From Cornus controversa (lineage: Eukaryota; Streptophyta; Magnoliopsida; Cornales; Cornaceae), in assembly GCA_026545225.1 (NCBI GenBank), contig CM048848.1, forward strand, positions 15,232,853 to 15,296,852: DNA of 64,000 bases. Reading direction: 5' to 3'. Positions 47,490 to 57,659 of this stretch are shown one piece after another. The notes beneath the pieces are model-generated. The model made no database searches, was not told the origin of the DNA, and was given only the letters and a program-made list of their open reading frames with translations. A program made the position numbers and the translations under genes. Position 1 is the stretch's first letter; the number at the start of each line of letters is the position of its first letter.

Positions 47490-48533
47490 AAGTGCTTATT
47501 AGAGGTCTTATATTAACATCGTAAAGTAATCGGGTGGAGTGTAGCTGATCTTAAGGGTATTGATCCTTCAATTTGCATACACAAAATCCATCTGGAAGAA
47601 TGATGTAAGCCGTCTAGAGAGGCACAAAGGTAACTGAATCCCAACATGAAGGAGGTAGTGAAGAAAGAGGTTGTCAAGTTACTTGATGCAGGTATAATTT
47701 ATTCGATTTCTGACAGCACATAGGTGAGTCCAACGCAAGTTGTTCCTAAGAAGTCTGGTCTTACTATTGTTCCCAACTCTGTGGGAGAGCTTGTTCAACA
47801 ACGTACTACCATAGGTTGGCGTGTTTGCATTGACTACAGGAAGCTCAACTCTATGACAAGGAAAGATCACTTCCCTCTCCCATTCATTGATCAAATACTT
47901 GAAAGGTTAGCTGGTCAGAGCTATTATTGCTTTTTGGATGGTTACTCTGGTTATAACCAAGTGGCTATGGATCCAGAAGATCAAGAAAAGACTACTTTCA
48001 CATGTCCCTTTGGTGCTTTTGTTTATCGTCGTATGCCATTTGGGTTATGTAATGCTCCGGTGACATTCCAGAGGTGTATGATGGCCATCTTTTTTGACAT
48101 GGTGGAAAAATTCTTGGAGGTATTCATGGATGACTTCTCTGTTTTTGGATCATCCTTTGAAGACTGTCTGAGCAATTTATCACTTGTATTTCAAAGGTGC
48201 CAAAAATTAAATTTGGTACTTAGTTGGGAGAAGAGCCATTTCATGGTGAAGGAGGGTATTGTGTTAGGGCATATTGTTTTAGAGAGAGGCATTGAAGTTG
48301 ATAAAGCAAAGATCGACCTGATTGCTACTCTGCCTCCTCCAACTTCGGTGAAGCAAGTTCTTTCTTTCTTAGGCCATGCTGGGTTCTATAGACGATTCAT
48401 CAAGGACTTCAGTAAAATTGCTCGGCCTTTGTGCCACTTGTTATCTAAAGATGTTCCCTTTTCCTTTGATGAAGAGTGTGTGCAAGCTTTTGAAAAGCTT
48501 CGGTCTTTATTATCTTCTGCACCGATCATGTAA
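47490..48533 (+). pseudogene. Element 2 reverse transcriptase
   Basis: The open stretch 47724-48533 covers TQVVPKKSGLTIVPNS, WRVCIDYRKLNSMTRKDHFP, the YCFLDGYSGYNQ motif, TCPFGAFVYRRMPFGLCNAP, catalytic VFMDDFSVFG, and FLGHAGFYRRFIKDFSKIA. All RT motifs are present. Upstream codons (47490-47723) hold stops, and a TAG-type break lies at 48532 before RNase H. Role: cDNA synthesis. Confidence 0.85.
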
Positions 48534-48539
48534 TCTCTG

Positions 48540-49091
48540 AAATGGGCTCTACCTTTTGAAATCATGTGTGATGCTTCTGATTATACAGTAGGAGCAGTGT
48601 TGGGACAAAGAGAAGAGAAACGATCATATGTCATCTATTACGCTAGTAAGACTCTCTCTGATGCCCAACTTAATTATACAACCACAGAGAAAGATCTTCT
48701 AGTTGTAGTATTTGCCCTGGACAAGTTTCATTCCTATTTATTGGGGTCCAAGGTGGTTATCTACTCTGATCATGCGGCATTGAGACACTTATTGGCCAAG
48801 AAAGAAACCAAACCGCGCCTTATTCGATGGATTTTATTGTTACAAGAATTCAATTTGGAGATCAAAGATAAGAAGGGGACAGAGAATATAGTTGCGGATC
48901 ATTTATCCCAGATTGTGTCTGAGCCTGTGTTCGATGCATTACCTATTGGTGACTCATTTCCAGATGAACAATTGTTTGAAATTTTTGATGAAAAAGTTAA
49001 TGGACAAAGGTTGAAGCATTGTGTAGAAGGATTTGTGCCAACAAGAGATGTGGAGTCTGTTGACTTGACGGATCCCATCTATCCGACTTAA
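48540..49091 (+). CDS. Element 2 RNase H fused to an integrase C-terminal tail
   Basis: RNase H acidic residues sit in [40 protein letters not shown] and NIVADHLSQ. The frame then runs without a break from [10 protein letters not shown] into [14 protein letters not shown] ... [13 protein letters not shown], the end of a gypsy integrase. No HHCC zinc finger and no D,D-35-E core lie between, so about 1 kb is missing in frame. Element 1 has the same join region. The element could not integrate on its own. Confidence 0.82.
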   Translation, partial: KWALPFEIMCDASDYTVGAVLGQREEKRSYVIYYASKTLSDAQLNYTTTEKDLLVVVFALDKFHSYLLGSKVVIYSDHAALRHLLAKKETKPRLIRWILLLQEFNLEIKDKKGTENIVADHLSQIVSEPVFDALPIGDSFPDEQLFEIFDEKVNGQRLKHCVEGFVPTRDVESVDLTDPIYPT

Positions 49092-49336
49092 TCCCTTCGG
49101 AGAGTTGATCGTCGCCTACGGACGTTAAATTGTAGGATTTGTATATATTTCTATCCTTTGATATTTTTAATTTTCTTTGATTTTAATTTTTAGTTTAAGT
49201 TTACTTAATTTTTCTTTCAATTCTAATTGTGTTTTGATGTGTTTTCTTTGAGTTTTTGATGTATAAGTTGCTTTTGGAGGATGCCAAGAGGTGTACCGAG
49301 ATCTTTGGACTCAAGACAGGTGAAAAAATGAGCTCT

Positions 49337-49440
49337 CGGTCAACCTTGGGCGATAGAGACTCCAAAAATACACGTTTCGGTCGAGCTTGGGTGATGGAGG
49401 CTCAAACAGGCATCAATAGGGGGGATCGATCGCCCAGTGA
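49337..49440. repeat. Palindromic-word cluster in the element 2 spacer
   Basis: Words CGGTCAACCTTGGGCGAT, CGGTCGAGCTTGGGTGAT and GGGGG-ATCGAT-CGCCC (49420-49435). Same word family as 38735-38930. Confidence 0.7.
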
Positions 49441-49467
49441 AGAAAAGTGGCTGGCTGAAATTTTTGC

Positions 49468-49478
49468 TTTATATATAG
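49468..49478 (+). promoter_or_regulatory. TATA-like box before the element 2 accessory ORF
   Basis: CTTTATATATAG about 410 bp upstream of the ATG at 49887. Its placement matches element 1, supporting a separate transcript for the accessory ORF. Confidence 0.5.
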
Positions 49479-49886
49479 CCCCGCTCTCTCATCTACTTGC
49501 TACTACTTGTTTATTTGAAGACTTTGTGATCCAATTTGACTTCTACATCAATCGAGAATATATTTTCTTTAATTGGTGATTCTCATACAAGTATTAATCA
49601 GTGATCATCATCAACATCAACATCAAAACCAGATTGATCATCACTAGTTCTCAAGAAAACTCTTACTTTCTCAAGTTCTTCATCAAAGTAAGTAGAGTTT
49701 TTATTTTGCAAAATTGTGTCAATCTTTTTGAGGGCTTTTGAAGACCAAGTTTGGGGGACATAATTGGTGGTGTGAATTATTCAATTTGGGGTAAAAAAAT
49801 TACCGAAAGAAGAGGTTGAAGGAGAAACTTTTATTGTACACACCAAGTGTTTGATTTAATTCCTCAACCAAGCTTTTTCTATTTCT

Positions 49887-51110
49887 ATGGCACCAAAGAG
49901 AGCAAGTCACCAAGGTGCTTCAAGCTCATGCAATCCTCGCCGAGCACGACATGATCCAACACCCGTTTCCTCAAGATCTCGCCGAGATAGAATTCATGAG
50001 AGATAGAATCCAAGAGCCTTGAATTTTGAAGCGACGTTCGACATCGCTGAACTATATGCCATGTTTCCCGAGACACGATGGGGAATTTCTGACATCCATC
50101 GTCGTCAGTCGTCATCAATTTTTGTTCCATTATCTACTACTATATACCCGAGGCTCGTCAAGGTCTTTTATCAGAACTTAATGCCAAAACCTGATGAGCG
50201 GGGTGTGCTTATTTCTTCGGTGGATGGAACACGAGTTCAGGTTGATATGTCTTCGATTGCTATTGCCATAGGTTGTCCTCATGAATGCTTGACTGATTTG
50301 ACCAATATCTACACTCCTTTACTCGATGATTTGTCGATGGGTAATTTGGTGGCACGATTGTGTGCTAACCAATTCTCTGGGCCTAAGCGTAATGTAGCTT
50401 CAAAGTCTTCTACACCGAGTCATCTATGGTTCCTTGATGCCATTTTGTACAAGAATGTGTGTCCCATTGGACATAAAATCGAGAGACGTCAAGATTTCAT
50501 TAGAGCTTTATATGCCACACATTTTGGGCATTGGCTATCATTCCTACAGATTGTCTAGGGCCAAATTGAAAAGTTCTATTCAAAGGTTGTTGCCAAGGCA
50601 CTGGATAGTGCAAGTGACTGGAAGTTTCCATTCCCTACTATCATTCATCAGTTACTCATTGCACAAGGATATGCAGTCGATGAGGACGAGCTTGCCTTTC
50701 CACGAGATATTCACTATAGCACACATGACTGGAATTTGAGCCGATCTCATATGCATCAAAGAGTCATTGTTGCGCCAGGTGAAGTATCTCGATTGGCTCA
50801 GGGAGGGGAAGCTGTAGACATACCACCACCGGTGGAGGATCCAGAGGAGATGGAAGCAGAAGCAGAGGATGTCCATGCACAAGCTGGTGGACATGATTAT
50901 CATTATTTAGAGGGGCAGATTGCTAGGTTGACCGCCCAGTTTGGCACCTTACAGACTGAGGTTTCTACATAGTTTGGAGCTATGCGGACATAGATGGCGG
51001 ATCACTTTCGTGAGACTCGCCAGGATCAGCTAGAGATGAGGAGGATGTTGCATGCTTTGATACGCCAAGCGAACTTTGATCCCGACGCTTAGTCACCACC
51101 ACATCCTTGA
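49887..51110 (+). pseudogene. Element 2 accessory ORF ('putative plant transposon protein' type)
   Basis: Opens MAPKRASHQGASSS and is closed early by a TAG near 50004. The open stretch 50019-50558 has FDIAELYAMFPETRWG, TIYPRLVKVFYQNLMPKP, VDMSSIAIAIGCPHEC, DDLSMGNLVARLCANQFSG and LWFLDAILYKNVCPIGHK. It continues after another TAG to FPRDIHYSTHDWN, an acidic linker and a coiled-coil-like end (LEGQIARLTAQFGTLQTEV, LEMRRMLHALIRQ). The stops look like C-to-T changes at Gln codons. Function unknown; it is kept in both elements while integrase is not. Confidence 0.72.
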
Positions 51111-52708
51111 TTGGAGGTAACTATCTTTTGTATTTTATTTTATTTTTTATTTTTTTATTATTTTTATTTTTATTTGTTCTTTCTGTATAAATTCAATTTC
51201 AAAAAATATATATATATATTTGTTTTTTTTCCTATTTTATATTAATTTTCACCCATGCTATTTCACTTGATTGGTGGGGTATAGTGGTTTGTTTTGACAG
51301 GTTGTAACATCCAAGTTTGGGGGTGTGCTTGCATTGCCTTCATGCTACTGGTTTGTTTTATTTTCTTGCTACTACTTCTCTAGATTCCTGGTACTATCGT
51401 TCTTACTCTTCTCTATGCTTCAATTGGGTGTACATTGAGGATAATGTACAGTTTAAGTTCGAGGGTGAGGCGATGCCTTTTTATGTGCTTTATTGCAATA
51501 TGGGGGAAATTTTTGTGAAATTCTTCTTGTTTTAGGATTTTTGTTTATTTTATTTTCTTAGTTTGTTTATTTTATTTTCTTTTGTTTTGTTTTTATATAA
51601 AATGTTTTTACATTATTCAAGGGATTAATACTTTATGTAGGTGTGTAACTTATAATTCTTGAGTATGTTTTAAATTTTTGAAAACTATGGTTTAAATTAA
51701 GTGGTTTTAATCATGGTTTGCATTGACATGCCTTGGGGTGATTGGTTTTAGTTTCCTCACATGCACAGACACACTAGCATAATTTTGTGAGGTATAAACT
51801 TTGGCTCTGAATTATTGTGTTACATATGCTTGATATTAATTAGTATCTCTTGAGAATGAGTACCGATGATGTGTTTTACTTGACTTCAATATAGAAAAAA
51901 AAAAGAATGTGATGAATAAGCAAATCAATTTGATCCTTTTCATGAGTAACCGGGCCTCTATGCCTCAGGAAGCATGGAGTGTTCGCGTCAAAAGTGAAAG
52001 GGTGAGAAAAGATGAGCATTGGTTGTCTTGATTTGTAGCCTGACTGATTAGAGTAATTAGGTTCTTCGGAGTGTCTTAACGCCTAGTGCCCTAAAGCCAT
52101 CTGGTTTGGGAGTCACTGACTGAAAGCTTGCTACATGGATCTTTCAGAAAGCTTAATAGATCAAGACATTGCACAACTAATAAAGCAATGAAAAAAAGAG
52201 AATGAAAAAAAAATGAAAAAGTCATTATTCATGTTTGGAAGTATGATTTCAATAAGGGGAACTAGTGAGTTGAAGGGGTATGTGCCTTAATATATTTGGA
52301 GTTGGGTTATGCTACATGAGGTGACTGCTAGTTCACTTTTCACGAAGAAACCAGAGTTGGTTATTTTGAGATATGTTGATGTGAATTATGCATGAGGACC
52401 ATTGCTTTGAATTATGGAATTTGAAATTTTGAAATTATTCTTAAATACAAGTTTGTAACTATATATTGTAATCTTCTTCTTGGATTAATGTTGAAACAAA
52501 ATTTTGAATGTTTGTGGGTATCGTTTCTGGAAACCCTCACGAGACTATATTCGTCCACTAGGGAGAACCTAGGGATTTAAAGGCTTGTTGCATATGCTAA
52601 ATGCAATCGTTTCTGCCACGAAAGTGGAGTTGGGTAGTTTAGTTAGTGTTTATTAGTTTCCTTTGTTTTAGTTTTATTTTATTCTATTGCTAAGGGACTA
52701 GCAATATG
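51111..52708 (+). other. Element 2 non-coding tail
   Basis: About 1.6 kb with no ORF, collinear with 35474-37068 of element 1. T-rich near 51130-51240. Confidence 0.6.
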
Positions 52709-52720
52709 TAAGTTTGGGGG
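52709..52720 (+). other. Element 2 polypurine tract
   Basis: TAAGTTTGGGGG, two bases before the 3' LTR. Confidence 0.7.
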
Positions 52721-52722
52721 TG

Positions 52723-54224
52723 TGATCGGCGTTGAATGTTGAACATTCTAACCTCTTAACTTGTATATATTATTTTCTTAGTGATATATTATTTTGTAAT
52801 TTTACTTCGTTTTAGTGTTTTCTGTATTTTCAGGGCCTTAATGATTATTTCAATTAAAACCATAATTTTGGGCTTTTAAAGATGACATGCAACAGGGTTA
52901 GATGAAGCCTACATTAAAGGGATCCATTCAACTCCATATTTTAATACAAATCAGCCTATGAAAGAGGTCCAAGAGAATTACAGCTGCTTAAGAAGGTTAC
53001 GAGCCTAAAGCCCAAATCTGCGCTTAATAAAATCTTAATCCCGTTTCGGAAAATGGACCAGAAGTGTTATTTACGAGCCTCAAATCGACTTAATTTTTAA
53101 ATGAGTTGAATGAAATTTGATTTTGCACACTTTTGTATTTCACAAAAATTCTGTGAATCGGACTTCTAGTGGGTCAAAAGTTGGGCCGAATGTCAGCAGG
53201 AAAAACCCACCTGATTAGTGCTGCAGGAAAACCTAATTAATTCCTAATTGGATTAGGACTTTGGGGTATTCTCTTGGTGCATAAAGTGGAGAATTGAAGG
53301 CTGTTTTTAGAGTCTTAGAGAGCTTAGAGAGCCTTTGGACAGAATTGAAGGCATACTTTGCAGAGCTTTCGAGTGGAGAATCATTGGAGAACAAAGTCTT
53401 ACGCATAATTCATGACGATGATGCCTTTTTCCTCAACCGTTGAAGCTTCTTCTTCTACCATGAGCGGCTAGTTCATTCACTAGGGTTTTGATCTAGCCCT
53501 AACAAAGCATCAATGGTTTGATTATTTTAATTATTAGGACTTTTATATTCATACATAGATTGTGTAATTTAGAGGATTCTTATTATAGAATTGAGCAATA
53601 AAAGTCTTATAAAATCAGTTTCAATGATTTCTTATCTTGTCTTAGATATTTAGTTGTCGTTATTGAACTCAATCTCTCTTATTTTCTGTGATCATGATAT
53701 CGATTATTACACAATGGTAATCACTGAATATATCATTATACGCTTTGATAAAGTATGCCTAGAGAAGATGGACCATACTGCACCCTAGAGTAAAGTAGTT
53801 AGGCAGATGACCTATGTCAATCGAAGATAGTCCATGACTTAGCCTTAATCATATGTTATCTTCTTGACAGATGAAGGTGAGCTTGTAGCCACCGACACCA
53901 CTCATGCATGATGTAATTCCCCATAGTTAATTCAATTAACCATTGATTGTGGAGTTAGTGGTGAAGTCAATTACCCTAAATTTATCTCATATTATCTTCA
54001 CTCTCTATTTCCTTTGTTTTATTTTATTTTATTTTTAATTAGTTTAAATATAAAAATCAAATTTTTGCTCTTTCTAAATTTAACTGAAATTAATTTTGTA
54101 TTCCAACTCATTCAGACCATAATCCCTGAGGTTCGACACCCCTTTCGATAGCCCTATTCTGCAAGGAATTCGTTCTATTGCGAAGTGTGGTAATTTTAAT
54201 TGAGACGCACTCACACACGGATCA
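52723..54224 (+). repeat. Element 2, 3' LTR
   Basis: 1502 bp, TGATCGGCG ... GGATCA, followed by the ATTAG duplication. Confidence 0.92.
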
Positions 54225-54482
54225 ATTAGGCAGTTGAAAACCAGCTGGTCAAGTGTATGTTTCAGGGACAGAGTAGTCCTTGAGCAATCTCGCCATTTCC
54301 CCAGCAGCATTAGGCACAATGTTGTTATTGTCAACATTATCTCGCACAGCTGTCATGTCGTCAATAATTTCTTCCTCTTGCACAATGGTATCAATAGGAA
54401 TGTTCATCTGTTGTCTGAGAGTACGTTCAGGCTCAGGATCAAGATATATCAAAGGATCAGTTACAGAACGGCGACCATGCAT
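54225..54482 (-). pseudogene. Element 1 gag, N-terminal part
   Basis: From 54482 down: MHGRRSVTDPLIYLDPEPE, PIDTIVQEEE, LLKDYSVPETYT, collinear with the gag start of element 2. It breaks at 54225 where element 2 is inserted. Confidence 0.82.
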
Positions 54483-54603
54483 ATAGTGACTAAAAGTACC
54501 TGAAAAGAAAACAAAAATAAAATTAAAAGCAAAATATAAAAATTTTCTAAACTAAAAATCCAATTAAAACTAATTCTATAAATCTAAACAATCAAATAGA
54601 CAG

Positions 54604-54621
54604 TCCTCGGCAACAGCGCCA
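54604..54621 (-). other. Element 1 primer-binding site (tRNA-Asp type)
   Basis: On the - strand TGGCGCTGTTGCCGAGGA, five bases inside the 5' LTR. Confidence 0.8.
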
Positions 54622-54626
54622 AAAAT

Positions 54627-55850
54627 TAATTCATTGGTAAGTGTATCAATTAGATTACCACTTCACAATAGAACGAATTCTTTACAGGCTATCGAAAGGG
54701 GTGTCGAACCTCTGGGACTGTGGTCTGACTGAATTGGGTGTCCCGAATTAATTCTAATTAAATTTAAGAAAAAAGAATGCTGATTTTTATATTCTAATTT
54801 AACAAATAAAACAATTAAATATATGCAAGAGAACTATAGAGTGTAGAAAGTATGAGATAAATCTAGGATTATTGACTTCACCACTAACTTCACAATCAAT
54901 GGCCAATTGAACTAATTATGAGAAATTATACCATGCATAAGTGGTGTTAGTGGCTACAAGCTCACCTCCATCCGTTAAGAAAATAACATATAATTAAGGC
55001 TAAGTCATGGACTATCTTCGATTGGCATGGGCCATCTGCCTAACTACTCTACTCTAGAGTGCAGTATGATCCATCTTATCTAGGCATAATCCATCAAAGA
55101 TTTTAATGATATATTCAATGATTAACATTGTGTAATAATCACTCTTATAATCACAAAAAACAAGAGAGATTGAGTTCAATAATAATAATTAAGTATCTAA
55201 GACAAGATAAGAAATCATTGAAATTGAATTTGTAAGACTTTTATTGCTCAATTCTATAAGAAGAATCCTCTAAATTACACAATCTATTCATGAATACAAA
55301 AATTCCCAATAATTAGAACAATCAAACCATTGATGCTTAGTTAGGGTTACATCAAAACTCTAGTGGATGAACTAGCCGCTCATGGTAGAAAAGACTGCTT
55401 CAACTATTGAGGAAGAAGTCGTCATCTTCATGGAATACGCGCAAGACCTTGTTCTCTAATGGTTCTTCACTCCAAAGCTCTGCAAGTTGCGAGAATTAGA
55501 CCAATTTGATGCTCAAAAATAAGAGTTACGGGTCATTTTCTAAAACGGGATTAAGACTGTATTACGCGCAAAATTGGATTTCAGCCTGAAATACCCTCAA
55601 GCAGTTATAATTCTCTTGGACCTCTTCCTTAGGCTGTTTTAAGTTGATATACGGAGTTGAATTGATCCACTTGATGTAGGCTTCATATAACCTTCTTGCA
55701 TGTCATCTTTAAAAGCCCAAAATCATGGTTTTAACTGAAATAATCATTAAGGCCCTGAAAATACAGAAAACACCAAAACGAAGTAAAATCACAACTAAAT
55801 TATCACTAAGAATATAAAATATACAAATTACAAATTATCAATGTCGATCA
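54627..55850 (-). repeat. Element 1, 5' LTR
   Basis: 1224 bp, shorter than its partner because about 330 bp are missing at 55489, between two TTGC words present in the longer copy. Ends GTCGATCA next to GTAGG. Confidence 0.85.
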
Positions 55851-55855
55851 GTAGG

Positions 55856-57659
55856 GGGTGTGTTGTGTCTTTCAATACAAGCTCTATTTTATCTTAATGC
55901 ATAAAATGTGATGATTTTTATATCTTTCTCTATGAATAGAAATGGTTGAATTGTGATTTAGAATGTAAGAATTGTTTATATATGCCATATGTGATACATG
56001 TTTACATATATAAGGTTTAGGTGACATTTTCATTGATGAAATGTTATATGTTCTAACCTAAGTTCAATATAAATTGATTTTTTTATGTGTTAGTGTTGGT
56101 TCCTTGCGTGACATGCTAGAGATGAGTCTAGGAAATGAATTGGGTGCTATTGCATCTAGGACTTGTGTATGTTTGTGTTAAACCTTGATATGTTTGGTAC
56201 GTGTGTGGGGTGATATCTCGGGAATGTCTCATGACAAAGTAGACTGGGAACATATCCTCGGGGGTTGAATGACCTCAAACTTGCGCAAGATGGTTGGTTG
56301 CCTCATGGGTTAGTAGCCCATAATAACCAAGAACTTGAGGTAGGGGGTTTCGGCATATATCTTGTTTGTGTGTGTGGGTGTGAGTACAATTTCGAGAGCA
56401 ATGTGATTTTGTGTTGGTTTTATGTTCGAATTGGTTAGTGTGATTATTGTCATATTGTTACATGTGGATGAGAATGTGAAATGATATATGTGTAAATTGA
56501 GCATTTATGAATTATCATGTATTGTGATGCATGTGTCTTGTGAATGATAAAAATTGTGGCGTTTGACTAAAATGCTAAGAAGTATGACACAGCTAGTTTA
56601 TGTATATGTGTGACGTTATGTATTATCATGAAATGTGAGACTTGGGTGGATTGCACAACATGTGACCTTGAGCCCGTCAAAATTACTCATCCCCCTACAT
56701 TAACACTTTTAGGGCATGGTAAGAAGGTTGTTAATGGTGAGCAACTGTGAGTTGGACTTAGAGTTAGGAGAACTCTTTTTTGGGTTATATTTGGTGTTAT
56801 GCACGTCCGGAATGTGGACATGGTGCACTTAAAAATGTATAAAGAGACATAGGCTTTTGAAACATTATATATAGGCGTTTGTGCCTTAAGTTATGGATTT
56901 GCACTTAATGTATATGAATCAAGCATGTTTATGTATGAATGTTGTTTTTATGATTCGGTCAATGTTCATGCATGCTAAGGATGTTACGAAGATGATGATT
57001 AAGTTTTAAGAATGCATGTATATGATGATTGGTGGGATTAGTTCAAATTTGGACCAATGTGTAGCTTTTGAGCACTTAGAGAATTCTCAATCGAAGGATT
57101 TCAATGCATCACAATCCTCATTACGATGTATCATAATTATATACATCGTAAAGTCTGTAGCGATTGAGTAGAAAAAAGTATTTTTCGCAGGATGTAACAA
57201 TACATCTGTGATGCATCGTAGATGTATCGTAATATATAGCTGGGTTGAGGACTAAAGTAGTGTTTGGACATGTATGTGTGGTCATGTGTGATACCCATGG
57301 AGACAAGTTGTTGTAGAATTGTGCATATGTAATAATGTGTACATAATAATTTTCTGCGATGTTGATGAGAGTAAGAACGGTCTATTAGGACACAGTGGAC
57401 GGACTCACCCTTGAGTTCTCGTATCATTTTGGGTAAGGGGATTTGGGCGTGACATCACGGTATTAGAGCATGTTTAGTGATGACATGTGGCACGGAGTGA
57501 ACTGTTCACCTCCATTTTTTATATCTACTTAGGTATCAGAAATTGGGACATAACAACAATGGTATTAGAGCATAATAAAGGACACGATGTGTTGATGTTC
57601 TACATTCTCACCCTTGAGTTCTTGTATCGTTATGGGTACGGGAATTTGAGGTGTGACAT
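55856..57659 (+). mobile_element. Tekay-like 3' LTR, right part
   Basis: Continues GAGGTAGG|GGTGTG from 34083. The first LTR end is GGGCGTGACA at 57455, followed by a PBS-like ACGGTATTAGAGC (57459). A second PBS-like TGGTATTAGAGC lies near 57558, and a further end GGTGTGACA at 57659, so the end unit of about 100 bp is present about three times. Palindromic TTACG-ATGTAT-CGTAA-like words lie at 57121-57236. ORFs inside are spurious. Confidence 0.7.

Larger units (their letters stand above)
49092..49886 (+). other. Element 2 spacer between pol and the accessory ORF
   Basis: Non-coding. It holds CGTCGCCTACGGACGTTAA after pol (conserved in element 1 at 39121-39140), the palindromic-word cluster at 49337-49440, the TATA-like box at 49468, and a leader of about 400 bp. 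Confidence 0.6.
43180..54224 (+). mobile_element. Element 2: Athila-like gypsy element without integrase core, nested in element 1
   Basis: 11,045 bp with LTRs 43180-44680 and 52723-54224 that start TGATYGGCG and end ATCA. ATTAG flanks both sides. The order is the same as in element 1: PBS, gag, protease, RT, RNase H, integrase tail, spacer with palindromic words and TATA box, accessory ORF, non-coding tail, polypurine tract. LTR divergence is roughly 5% by eye, mostly transitions. It is the youngest layer of the nest. Confidence 0.93.
34084..55850 (-). mobile_element. Element 1: Athila-like gypsy element without integrase core, nested in the Tekay LTR
   Basis: The LTRs begin TGAT and end near ATCA/GTCA. 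GTAGG flanks both sides (34079-34083, 55851-55855). On the - strand the order is LTR, PBS, gag, protease, RT, RNase H, integrase tail, spacer, accessory ORF, about 1.6 kb non-coding, polypurine tract, LTR. Its gag is split by element 2. Net length without element 2 is about 10.7 kb. Coding parts are full of stops. Confidence 0.9.
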
